A stretch of 29,318 nt of DNA from a virus. Below are positions 16,276-21,733 of this stretch, piece by piece. The stretch spans positions 1-29,318 of IMG/VR virus record IMGVR_UViG_3300044858_001358, one strand, 5' to 3'. The notes below the pieces were generated by a model. That model ran no database searches. It was not told the origin of the DNA and worked only from the letters and a program-made list of their open reading frames with translations. Position 1 is the stretch's first letter; the number at the start of each line of letters is the position of its first letter. The position numbers and the translations under genes were made by a program.

Positions 16276-16581
16276 ATGGCAGCTAAAAAAGACGTTAATG
16301 TAAGTGCTAATCCTCTACCGATTAGCTTTTCTCAGTTTAGTAAAGACCCAATCAAAGGAACTATGTTCCTAGTTATAATCGGTATAACTGTTCTTTATGT
16401 AGACATTAGAGGCAACTTCAACAATCAAATTAACTCTCAGGACGCTAGGATTACTAATCTTGAGTATAAGGATAGCCTAAAGACTCAGGCTTTAATTGAG
16501 TGTAAAACAGCATTAAGTTCTACTACAACTAAGCTTGAAACCTTAGATGCTATGGGAGCTATTAAATCAACAGTTAAATAA
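16276..16581 (+). CDS. Small membrane protein with coiled coil (i-spanin/holin-like candidate)
   Basis: This 101-residue protein has one hydrophobic helix at about residues 28-43 (GTMFLVIIGITVLYVD), preceded by a polar basic N-terminus and followed by a helical, Gln/Thr/Glu-rich segment predicted to form a coiled coil (QINSQDARITNLEYKDSLKTQ). One N-terminal membrane anchor plus a periplasmic coiled coil is the layout of inner-membrane spanins. It begins the cluster of small membrane or secreted proteins before the endolysin. Confidence 0.6.
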   Translation: MAAKKDVNVSANPLPISFSQFSKDPIKGTMFLVIIGITVLYVDIRGNFNNQINSQDARITNLEYKDSLKTQALIECKTALSSTTTKLETLDAMGAIKSTVK

Positions 16582-16587
16582 AAGGCA

Positions 16588-16932
16588 ATGAAATCTATTC
16601 TTTTGATATTTGGTTTTCTAACAGTTACAGCAACTACTATAAATGTTACAGCTAAAAAAGAAGATAAGGCAGTAACTGAAGATAAAGAGTTCGAGCAATT
16701 TATGACTGAGTTTAATAGCACAATGACTAAGAACAAAGCTGTTCAAGTTAAAGCTGATCAGGCTAAAGAAGCTATAGTAACTTCTACCGTAAGCAAGTTT
16801 GCTGAAATTAAGCAAGAGATAACAACACTAAAAACCGAACTAAATGAAGTTAAAGCAACTTTGGATAGTGTTAGCAATGATACTGCTGTCAGTTTCAAGC
16901 TACTCCCAATATCCCACTACAAAAAAGATTAA
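16588..16932 (+). CDS. Secreted coiled-coil protein, lysis-cassette candidate
   Basis: This 114-residue protein has a signal peptide (residues 1-22, MKSILLIFGFLTVTATTINV) and then charged helices with coiled-coil character (FAEIKQEITTLKTELNEVKATLDSVS). Its last 89 bp overlap, in another frame, the start of the next gene, which has its own signal peptide. Overlapping secreted or membrane genes next to an endolysin recall Rz/Rz1 spanin pairs, though no lipobox cysteine is seen here. No family is recognised. Confidence 0.6.
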   Translation: MKSILLIFGFLTVTATTINVTAKKEDKAVTEDKEFEQFMTEFNSTMTKNKAVQVKADQAKEAIVTSTVSKFAEIKQEITTLKTELNEVKATLDSVSNDTAVSFKLLPISHYKKD

Positions 16933-17242
16933 GGGTGATTCTGTTGTTATAATGACCATTGGTCAAGCAGATACCATCAACAAATTATATAAGTCCTATA
17001 ACGATACAATAATCGCTTATAAGGACTCGTTATCACTTAAAAACAATTTATATGTTACAACAAATAGTAAACTACGCAGTAAAGAAGATTCAGTCAATAT
17101 TTACAGATTTCATATCCAAAATATTAAATCTAGCTCAACAATTGATCCAGAGTTTAAAGAAAAGTTTGAACAAGAACAAGGTATAAATAGATTATGGACT
17201 TTGCTTTTGTTTGTAGCATTAGCATTAATAAAAATTAAATAA
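16844..17242 (+). CDS. Secreted protein with C-terminal membrane helix (u-spanin-like topology)
   Basis: This 132-residue protein begins with a clear signal peptide (MKLKQLWIVLAMILLSVSS, cleavage near residue 21) encoded inside the upstream gene in the +1 frame. A helical, Asp/Ser/Lys-rich middle (DTINKLYKSYNDTIIAYKDSL) leads to a C-terminal hydrophobic helix (WTLLLFVALALIKIK) at 116-130. An N-terminal export signal and a C-terminal membrane anchor is the topology of unimolecular spanins. However, the expected lipobox Cys is missing, so this is a topology-based guess. An internal ATG at 16952 would remove the overlap but also the signal peptide. Confidence 0.65.
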   Translation: MKLKQLWIVLAMILLSVSSYSQYPTTKKIKGDSVVIMTIGQADTINKLYKSYNDTIIAYKDSLSLKNNLYVTTNSKLRSKEDSVNIYRFHIQNIKSSSTIDPEFKEKFEQEQGINRLWTLLLFVALALIKIK

Positions 17243-17243
17243 T

Positions 17244-17459
17244 ATGAAACAGTTTTTCCAAGAAGATAGCGGTAGATTCAGCATGAAGCGTTTATGTGGA
17301 TTGTTATGTGTAATTACATTGTGTGTTACTATGTATCACAATAGTTTTAGTGAAGAGCATATAGCTCCAAGTACGATTCTTGTAGAATCAGTAGCTTTGT
17401 TAGCGTTCGGTTGCTTAGGTTTAACCTCAGTAGAGAAAATATTTAAGAAAGATGCCTAA
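17244..17459 (+). CDS. Holin-like small membrane protein
   Basis: This 71-residue protein has two hydrophobic helices (about residues 17-32 and 44-61) separated by a short polar turn (SFSEEHIAP), a charged N-terminus (QEDSGRFSMKR) and a basic C-terminus (KIFKKDA). Two transmembrane helices, small size and a position two genes before an endolysin fit a class II holin, which would time release of the endolysin by permeabilising the inner membrane. Sequence alone cannot prove holin function. Its last 8 bases overlap the next small gene. Confidence 0.6.
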   Translation: MKQFFQEDSGRFSMKRLCGLLCVITLCVTMYHNSFSEEHIAPSTILVESVALLAFGCLGLTSVEKIFKKDA

Positions 17460-17538
17460 AAGCGAAAAAATAATATTAACGATTGGCTTCCTATTATGGT
17501 TGTCGGGATTAGCATATTTTGTAAATCAAATTATTTAA
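17452..17538 (+). CDS. 28-residue single-helix membrane peptide
   Basis: Found by eye: ATG at 17452 to TAA at 17536-17538. It overlaps the holin-like gene by 8 bp (ATGCCTAA) and ends one base before the endolysin start. The peptide has a basic N-terminus (MPKSEK) followed by a hydrophobic helix (IILTIGFLLWLSGLAYFV). Its compact fit between two genes and clean membrane-helix composition support translation. It could be a lysis regulator such as an antiholin, or part of the holin system. Confidence 0.6.
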   Translation: MPKSEKIILTIGFLLWLSGLAYFVNQII

Positions 17539-17539
17539 G

Positions 17540-18025
17540 ATGAAATTAACAGCACATTTTTCACTTATAGAGTTTACTCGTAGTGAATCAGCAAAAAGAC
17601 ATGGAGTATCTAACGAGCCAACTCCTGAACACATTGAAAACATTAAAGTACTATGTGAAAAAGTATTAGAACCAATCAGAATGAAGTTTGGTCCTATTAC
17701 GTTATCTAGTGGTTACAGGTCAAAGATGCTTAATCACTTCATAGGTGGTGCGTTAAAATCAGATCATAGTTTTGGTTGTGCGGCAGATATAGACCAAGAT
17801 GGTTCAGGTAGTACATATACAAACAATGATATATTTCACTATATCAAAGACAATCTTAAATTTAAGCAGTTAATAGCAGAGTTTCCAAAGGATGGTAAAT
17901 TAGGATGGGTTCATGTAGCTTATGATGCTAATAATCTAAAGCAAGAAATATTGATTGCTAAAGATAAAACAGGCGGAAGAACTAACTATGTTACTTATAA
18001 GGGTAACGAGAAGTTAGTAAAATAG
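17540..18025 (+). CDS. Endolysin, peptidase M15 family (D,D- or L,D-carboxypeptidase-like)
   Basis: This 161-residue protein matches the Peptidase_M15_3 pattern. It has an N-terminal LIEFTRSESAKRHG, the strand ITLSSGYRS (54-61), the zinc motif SDHSFGCAADID with ligands His76 and Asp83, and a late WVHVAY giving the third ligand His125. Such single-domain enzymes cut peptide stems of peptidoglycan and are common as endolysins in phages of Gram-negative bacteria. It lacks a signal peptide, so it would depend on the nearby holin-like proteins. Length and residues are complete for the family. Confidence 0.9.
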   Translation: MKLTAHFSLIEFTRSESAKRHGVSNEPTPEHIENIKVLCEKVLEPIRMKFGPITLSSGYRSKMLNHFIGGALKSDHSFGCAADIDQDGSGSTYTNNDIFHYIKDNLKFKQLIAEFPKDGKLGWVHVAYDANNLKQEILIAKDKTGGRTNYVTYKGNEKLVK

Positions 18026-18047
18026 ACCAAAACCAAAACCACATATA

Positions 18048-18752
18048 ATGAGCAAGAAAAATGTCCTAGTAATAGGCGACACTCATGAACCATTCTGTCA
18101 TCCTGGATATAAAGCTTTTTGCTATGAAGTAGCGAATAAGTTTCAATGTTCTGAGGTTGTACACATTGGAGATGAAGTTGACAATCATGCCATCAGTTAT
18201 CACGAATCTAAACCTGACGGACATGGAGCAGGTAGAGAAGCAGACTTAGCACAAGCTGCTATGTATAAATGGTACAAACAATTCCCTAACGTAAAAGTAT
18301 GTATTGGTAACCACTCAGCCCTTCATAAAAGAAAGGCTCAAACAAGCGGTTTACCAGAACGTTTTATCAAGTCCTATGAACAAGCTTGGGATGCTCCTAA
18401 AGGCTGGAAATGGGCTTTAGAATGGGAAATAGACGGTGTTCTATACACTCATGGTACAGGATCATCAGGACAAGCAGGTGCAATCAATAGAGCAAGAGAT
18501 GCTCGACAATCAACAGTAATAGGTCATATACATAGCTTTGGAGGTGTTCTTTATAGTTCATCTGATAAGGATATGATATTCGGTATGAATGTAGGCTGTG
18601 GTATCGATATTGATGCCTATGCTATGGAGTATTCACGACCTTTCCCCAAAAGACCCACATTAGGTTGTGGAGTTGTTCTAGATGGCGGAAGAGTTGCTAT
18701 ATTTGTTCCGATGCCTCTAGGCAGTAAGATTATTAGGTTACCTAGAAAGTAA
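18048..18752 (+). CDS. Calcineurin-like metallophosphoesterase
   Basis: This 234-residue protein carries all metal-binding motifs of the family in order: GDTH (Asp11, His13), GDEVD (Asp42), GNH (Asn88, His89), HG (His135) and GHIH (His160, His162). It therefore should be an active dinuclear metal phosphoesterase. Substrate cannot be read from the sequence; related phage enzymes may act on nucleic acids, nucleotides or protein phosphates. It is the last gene of the structural/lysis transcript and is followed by a strong terminator. The location outside the replication block is of interest. Confidence 0.88.
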   Translation: MSKKNVLVIGDTHEPFCHPGYKAFCYEVANKFQCSEVVHIGDEVDNHAISYHESKPDGHGAGREADLAQAAMYKWYKQFPNVKVCIGNHSALHKRKAQTSGLPERFIKSYEQAWDAPKGWKWALEWEIDGVLYTHGTGSSGQAGAINRARDARQSTVIGHIHSFGGVLYSSSDKDMIFGMNVGCGIDIDAYAMEYSRPFPKRPTLGCGVVLDGGRVAIFVPMPLGSKIIRLPRK

Positions 18753-18776
18753 CTATAGTCTAGTAAATATAAAGAA

Positions 18777-18820
18777 AGTGTGTATTGCATTGGTTGTCAA
18801 TGGGGTATGCACTTTTTATT
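18777..18820 (+). terminator. Long rho-independent terminator ending the late operon
   Basis: Arms 18777-18792 and 18798-18813 form a 16-position stem with several G-U pairs and one G-G mismatch around a 5-nt loop, followed by TTTTT and ATTT. It lies 24 bp after the phosphoesterase stop. Confidence 0.8.
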
Positions 18821-18846
18821 TCCATTAGAATTAAATCGTAAATTTG
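18815..18846 (+). promoter_or_regulatory. Bacteroidota-type promoter for the 18848-19241 unit
   Basis: TAAATTTG (18839-18846) matches the -7 consensus exactly. TTTA at 18815-18818, inside the tail of the terminator, lies 20 bp upstream. Transcription would start near or within the first codons of the frame at 18848, so either that message is leaderless or translation starts at the internal ATG 18884. Confidence 0.6.
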
Positions 18847-18847
18847 T

Positions 18848-19009
18848 ATGAACAGAGAAGTAGACGTTAAGATTAACCAATTAATGAAAGAAAAGACTCA
18901 TTTAGAAGCTAGGCTTGAGTTGATTGTAAAGGAATTACGACTTACTGTACTTAAAAATAGTATCACAAATGTTAATGCACATCATACAACTGACCGAAGA
19001 GGAAGATGA
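18848..19009 (+). CDS. Small basic helical protein, unknown
   Basis: The ATG at 18848 gives 53 residues; ATG 18884 gives 41. It is a Lys/Glu/Leu-rich amphipathic helix (MKEKTHLEARLELIVKELRL) with a His/Arg-rich end (NAHHTTDRRGR). It overlaps the next gene by 41 bp in another frame. The TAAATTTG promoter just upstream argues for the shorter form. Composition is plausible for a real protein, but the C-terminal part is shaped by the overlapping frame, so confidence is limited. Confidence 0.45.
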   Translation: MNREVDVKINQLMKEKTHLEARLELIVKELRLTVLKNSITNVNAHHTTDRRGR

Positions 19010-19241
19010 AAGCTATGATTTCCAGGATAATTCTGAGGAATCGGATGCTTATATCAACATCTATCAGGTGGCGAGTGTAACGGCTGATGAAGAAAATAGT
19101 GATAGGTGTTTTGTATATATGTCCAATGAGGATTACTTCTATGTAAACGAATCTATGGATAGTTTTACTACAAGGTATCAAGCAGTCCTTTACGGATCAG
19201 TATTGACAAAGTTTTATGACACTAGAAATAGTCATAATTAA
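18969..19241 (+). CDS. Small acidic protein, unknown
   Basis: This protein is 90 residues (88 if the ATG at 18975 is used). It has an acidic start (MHIIQLTEEEDESYDFQDNSEESD), then alternating strands (INIYQVASVTADE, CFVYMSNEDYFYVNESMDSF) and a terminal helix. The strand order, with a '...VNESMD.F..RY' end, resembles small FlbD-like or transcription-linked beta proteins, but the match is weak. It is the last + strand gene and is followed by a terminator. Confidence 0.65.
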   Translation: MLMHIIQLTEEEDESYDFQDNSEESDAYINIYQVASVTADEENSDRCFVYMSNEDYFYVNESMDSFTTRYQAVLYGSVLTKFYDTRNSHN

Positions 19242-19284
19242 AATAGCTCTCATGTGTGGTGTGTGATTGTGTGTAGTTTTGGTT

Positions 19285-19313
19285 AACCCTCAGGTAAAAT
19301 CTGGGGGTTTTTT
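19285..19313 (+). terminator. Rho-independent terminator, + strand
   Basis: AACCCTCAG (19285-19293) pairs with CTGGGGGTT (19301-19309) over a 7-nt loop, a 9-bp stem with one G-U pair, ending in six T. It stops + strand transcription at the junction of the converging halves. Confidence 0.88.
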
Positions 19314-19349
19314 ATCGCTCATATAAAGTTCATTTATCGATCATAAAAG

Positions 19350-19397
19350 GTAGTAAAACTACTACTTTTTGACTTATGTTTTATTGATATAAGTCAA
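19350..19397. repeat. Two inverted repeats between convergent terminators
   Basis: GTAGT-AAA-ACTAC (19350-19362) is followed by TACTTTTT. Then TTGACTTAT (19369-19377) and ATAAGTCAA (19389-19397) form a 9-bp dyad with an 11-nt spacer. The first could be a back-up terminator; the second is symmetric enough for a protein-binding site. No gene lies here. Confidence 0.5.
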
Positions 19398-19407
19398 TTT
19401 GATACAT

Positions 19408-19438
19408 AAAAAAGACGCTACTAAGAATAGCAGCGTCT
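19408..19438 (-). terminator. Rho-independent terminator, - strand
   Basis: On the - strand AGACGCTGCTA (19438-19428) pairs with TAGTAGCGTCT (19423-19413) with one mismatch over a 4-nt loop, then six T (19413-19408). It ends the early operon 27 bp after the last - strand gene. Confidence 0.88.
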
Positions 19439-19464
19439 AACTATTAAACTACAAACAAAACATA

Positions 19465-19647
19465 CTACTTTTTGTTATACTGATTAGCTCCGTAACCGAT
19501 AGTTACTGCTACAGCTATAACGTATAATGCTCTTTCATACCAAGCCCACATTGTTGGGTTATACTTATTGATAATGAAAGCAAACGGTAGATACAAACCT
19601 ACTAATAAAAGTGATAAGTTGATTAAAATATCTTTATATATTTTCAT
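19465..19647 (-). CDS. Small two-helix membrane protein
   Basis: This 60-residue protein has two hydrophobic segments (ILINLSLLLVGLYLPFAFII and YVIAVAVTIGYGAN) and a basic C-terminus (QYNKK). It is the last gene of the long - strand operon, just before the terminator. No family is recognised. It could be a superinfection-related or holin-like membrane protein, but there is no direct evidence for either. Confidence 0.65.
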   Translation of the reverse strand: MKIYKDILINLSLLLVGLYLPFAFIINKYNPTMWAWYERALYVIAVAVTIGYGANQYNKK

Positions 19648-19656
19648 GTCGATAGA

Positions 19657-19911
19657 TTAAAATGGCAAACTTTTGCCACTTGGTTTATAATCACCTGCTT
19701 TAAATGTATCCATTTCGCAATAGAAATCACTTTGTTCAGGTCCTGCGTTCTTTTTGTCTTTGATAAGGATAGAACACCATCCTTTGTTAGATGCTGCGAA
19801 CTCGTTTAGTTTCTTTAAGTCCTCTGGACCGAATGATACTTTTCTGAATGATCCGTAAGCTGATCTAAGTGTGAAACATCTTCCTAAGAAGTTCTCTTTT
19901 TGTGTTGCCAT
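19657..19911 (-). CDS. Hypothetical early protein
   Basis: This 84-residue protein begins MATQKENFLGRCFTLRSAYG. It has mixed strands and helices, including FGPEDLKKLNEFAASNKGW followed by the strand CSILIKDKK, and ends GDYKPSGKSLPF. The Leu-Pro-Phe end resembles the last residues of single-strand DNA-binding protein tails, but the acidic run that normally precedes them is missing. It may bind a host or phage replication partner; function is unknown. A long A/T-rich leader separates it from its upstream neighbour by 21 bp. Confidence 0.7.
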   Translation of the reverse strand: MATQKENFLGRCFTLRSAYGSFRKVSFGPEDLKKLNEFAASNKGWCSILIKDKKNAGPEQSDFYCEMDTFKAGDYKPSGKSLPF

Positions 19912-19932
19912 GTTATTTTTGTTTTGATTATT

Positions 19933-20265
19933 TTATTTGTTATTTGTGCCTTCTACTAGTCTTTTTTGTCTATCTTTTGTACGAGCATCTTGCCAATGTA
20001 TTGCTTCTTCAATTTTTGTTATTGTTAAAGCATTTTCTCTGCAAGGAAATGATTCATTTAAACTTTCAAATAAGTATTTTGTGTACTTTAATAAATCTAA
20101 GGCTTGTACACCATTAACACCTACTTCTCCAATTGGGTCTGATTGAATTGTAAAACTAACTATTGGTGCTATACCTTTAATATCTTCTTCATTTTGTATA
20201 GTAATAAAAGAATTTACTTCTTCATTTACTTGATACTTAGCTAGTGCTTTTGAAACGTGTCGCAT
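19933..20265 (-). CDS. Acb2/Tad1-like cyclic-nucleotide sponge (anti-CBASS/anti-Thoeris candidate)
   Basis: This is a 110-residue protein. Its C-terminal helical hairpin carries the signature recalled for the Acb2/Tad1 hairpin family: FPCRENALTITKIEEAIHWQ (residues 73-92) followed by ART-DRQKR-VEGT (94-107). Known Acb2 proteins are small hexameric sponges that sequester the cyclic di- and trinucleotides used by CBASS and the signals used by some Thoeris systems, blocking abortive infection. The N-terminal half is a separate alpha/beta region (SFITIQNEEDIKGIAPIVSF) that may be an oligomerisation part or a fusion. It lies among small early accessory genes, as anti-defence genes often do. The call rests on recalled motif resemblance, with no search done. 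Confidence 0.72.
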   Translation of the reverse strand: MRHVSKALAKYQVNEEVNSFITIQNEEDIKGIAPIVSFTIQSDPIGEVGVNGVQALDLLKYTKYLFESLNESFPCRENALTITKIEEAIHWQDARTKDRQKRLVEGTNNK

Positions 20266-20281
20266 ATTTTGATGTTTTGGT

Positions 20282-20485
20282 TTATAAACTATTTTTAATT
20301 CCTTCTTTGAATTTCTCTAAGTATAATACAGCGTCCATAAGTTCTTGCTGTAAATGCTCAGCCCATTCTTTAGTGTTTAAGTCAGTTCTGTCTAGATTAG
20401 TTCCGTATTTAGTAAAGCCAATGTTAGCTCTATCTTTATACTTCGTAATAACAGACTCGACTATAGTGTCATACTTATTCTCCAT
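20282..20485 (-). CDS. MazG-like/nucleotide pyrophosphohydrolase-related small protein
   Basis: This 67-residue helical protein contains KYGTNLDRTDLNTKEWAEHL, then QQELMDAVLYLEKF. The 'W..HL.qELmDa..YLek' segment resembles one helix pair of all-alpha NTP pyrophosphatases (MazG/dUTPase-like), where Glu and Asp bind metal. At 67 residues it holds only part of the four-helix active site, so it may need to oligomerise or may be a non-catalytic relative. It overlaps the upstream gene by 11 bp. Confidence 0.6.
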   Translation of the reverse strand: MENKYDTIVESVITKYKDRANIGFTKYGTNLDRTDLNTKEWAEHLQQELMDAVLYLEKFKEGIKNSL

Positions 20486-20687
20486 GCCCTTTGTATTTTC
20501 TTACTTGTTCTTTAAGTTGTGCTCTCCATTTGATATCTACTGTGCCATCATTTAAGATGTCTTCTACTAACTTAATAGTTTCAGCAGTTACAAACTTGCT
20601 TTCCTTAGGAACTACAGTAACCTTAACTTCTTTTGTAGTCGTCTTAGATACTTTTTCTGCCTTGTTTTCTAACTCTAAATTTTCCAT
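20475..20687 (-). CDS. Small charged protein, unknown
   Basis: This 70-residue protein has a Lys/Glu/Thr-rich, probably disordered first half (ENKAEKVSKTTTKEVKVTVV) and a helical second half (AETIKLVEDILNDGTVDIKW) ending KEQVRKYKGHGE. It overlaps the pyrophosphohydrolase-like gene by 11 bp and follows the tiny basic gene at 20699. No family is recognised. Confidence 0.7.
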   Translation of the reverse strand: MENLELENKAEKVSKTTTKEVKVTVVPKESKFVTAETIKLVEDILNDGTVDIKWRAQLKEQVRKYKGHGE

Positions 20688-20698
20688 AATTGTTGTTT

Positions 20699-20803
20699 TT
20701 ATCTACCTTGTCTTCGGTATTGTTTTACATTTTTGTCTTTAGGTCCGTTTCTTTTCTTTGCCTTACCCAACCTTCTCTTCCCAAAATTGACCTTTTTGGT
20801 CAT
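20699..20803 (-). CDS. 34-residue basic peptide, phage small-protein family
   Basis: Found by eye. The ATG at 20803-20801 lies inside the VRR-NUC gene in another frame (41 bp overlap), and TAA is at 20701-20699. The peptide begins MTKKVNFGKRRLGKAKKRNG, continues with GPKDKNVKQYRRQGR and is almost entirely basic. Very similar short Gly-Pro-Lys-Asp-Lys-type basic peptides recur in Bacteroidota phages as far as I recall, which supports coding. The charge suggests nucleic-acid or ribosome binding; function is unknown. Confidence 0.7.
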   Translation of the reverse strand: MTKKVNFGKRRLGKAKKRNGPKDKNVKQYRRQGR

Positions 20804-21143
20804 CCCAGATGCTGATTTTGCTTTCGCCATTGTCTAAAAATATTGTTAAATTAATTGTTCCGTCTGATACTTGTTGACATACAATAGATGTGCCACCGCA
20901 CATACCTAAGTGAGTTAAGAACTCTATCTGTGATACACTTAATCTATCACCTATAGCTTTTATCTCACAAGCAATGAACTGACCATAGTTCTTATGGTAA
21001 CCAATGATGTCAGGTAAACCTTTCTTACCAATGAAAGACCTTCCCTTAACTGCTAGGTTATTATTCCTCCATACTTCATAACCTAAACTATCTAAATATT
21101 CTAGCATCATCTTGGTTAAGTCACTTGCTGTTTTGTATGTCAT
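20763..21143 (-). CDS. VRR-NUC-type nuclease
   Basis: This 126-residue protein shows the PD-(D/E)xK core of the VRR-NUC family. It has an N-terminal helix (ASDLTKMMLEYLDSLGYEVWR), then GKKGLPDIIGYHKNYGQFIACEIK with Asp45, Glu60 and Lys62, then a Gln72-containing helix (SVSQIEFLTHL). Small phage VRR-NUC proteins act as endonucleases, possibly Holliday-junction resolving, and are encoded near replication genes. All key residues are present. Confidence 0.85.
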   Translation of the reverse strand: MTYKTASDLTKMMLEYLDSLGYEVWRNNNLAVKGRSFIGKKGLPDIIGYHKNYGQFIACEIKAIGDRLSVSQIEFLTHLGMCGGTSIVCQQVSDGTINLTIFLDNGESKISIWDDQKGQFWEEKVG

Positions 21144-21162
21144 ATAAACGAAATTACATCAA

Positions 21163-21534
21163 TTAATCGAAACGTATCATCTCCACAGTTGGAACTTTTA
21201 CATATCTTATGCCCTCGACTATCTTAGTTTTACCCCATTTAAAGTGTCTTCTTGCCTTTATTCTAAGCATCTCAGCTCTTATAAAGTAGATTCTATCTTT
21301 AAGGTCAAAGTTAATAGCAAAGAACTCTACTCTTGTGTCTGCTATGCCACTAGGCTTACCATTATTCTCATATTCAAGCCACATGAATTTTTGCTTGAGT
21401 GCTTTTGGTTGTTGTATAACGAGGATTTTTGTGTTCCTAGCGAACAATAACAATGCCTGGTAAGTGCCATCTTTAGCCTTAGCTTGTTCTATGTCGAACT
21501 TACGAGTATTCTTATAGTTCCTATTTAAGTCCAC
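21163..21534 (-). CDS. Hypothetical early protein
   Basis: This 123-residue basic protein has alternating strands and helices (ALLLFARNTKILVIQQPK, FMWLEYENNGKPSGIADTRVEFFAINF, IYFIRAEMLRIKARRHFK). Its position beside the VRR-NUC gene and overlap by 14 bp with the HTH gene upstream suggest a DNA-metabolism role. No motif identifies it. Confidence 0.7.
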   Translation of the reverse strand: MDLNRNYKNTRKFDIEQAKAKDGTYQALLLFARNTKILVIQQPKALKQKFMWLEYENNGKPSGIADTRVEFFAINFDLKDRIYFIRAEMLRIKARRHFKWGKTKIVEGIRYVKVPTVEMIRFD

Positions 21535-21730
21535 TTCTCTTAGGTAGTTTTAGTTTCTTAGCGTAAAAGTAAAGTGTTTTAGTTCCTACGCCTATACCAA
21601 CTGCTATATCTTTTAAGTCATGAAATCTAGCAGTATCATACCATGCTCTAGTTATGATGCGTTGCTTCATGTTCTCAATGTTAAGGTCTTCACCTTCTAT
21701 TACTTCTACCTCGATAAATTTTTGCTTCAT
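21521..21730 (-). CDS. Small HTH protein
   Basis: In this 69-residue protein residues 20-65 form a helix-turn-helix pattern (MKQRIITRAWYDTARFHDLK, then AVGIGVGTKTLYFYAKKLK), similar to homeodomain-like or resolvase-type HTHs. The acidic N-terminus (IEVEVIEGEDLNIE) could be a regulatory extension. It lies 3 bp from the DnaB gene, so it may regulate replication genes. DNA target is unknown. Confidence 0.65.
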   Translation of the reverse strand: MKQKFIEVEVIEGEDLNIENMKQRIITRAWYDTARFHDLKDIAVGIGVGTKTLYFYAKKLKLPKRSGLK

Positions 21731-21733
21731 AGT

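Noticed and set aside
19902-20555. + strand frames opposite the Acb2-like and pyrophosphohydrolase-like genes
   Set aside because: They are antisense shadows: hydrophobic Cys/Phe-rich translations with no family resemblance, lying fully over well-supported - strand genes.
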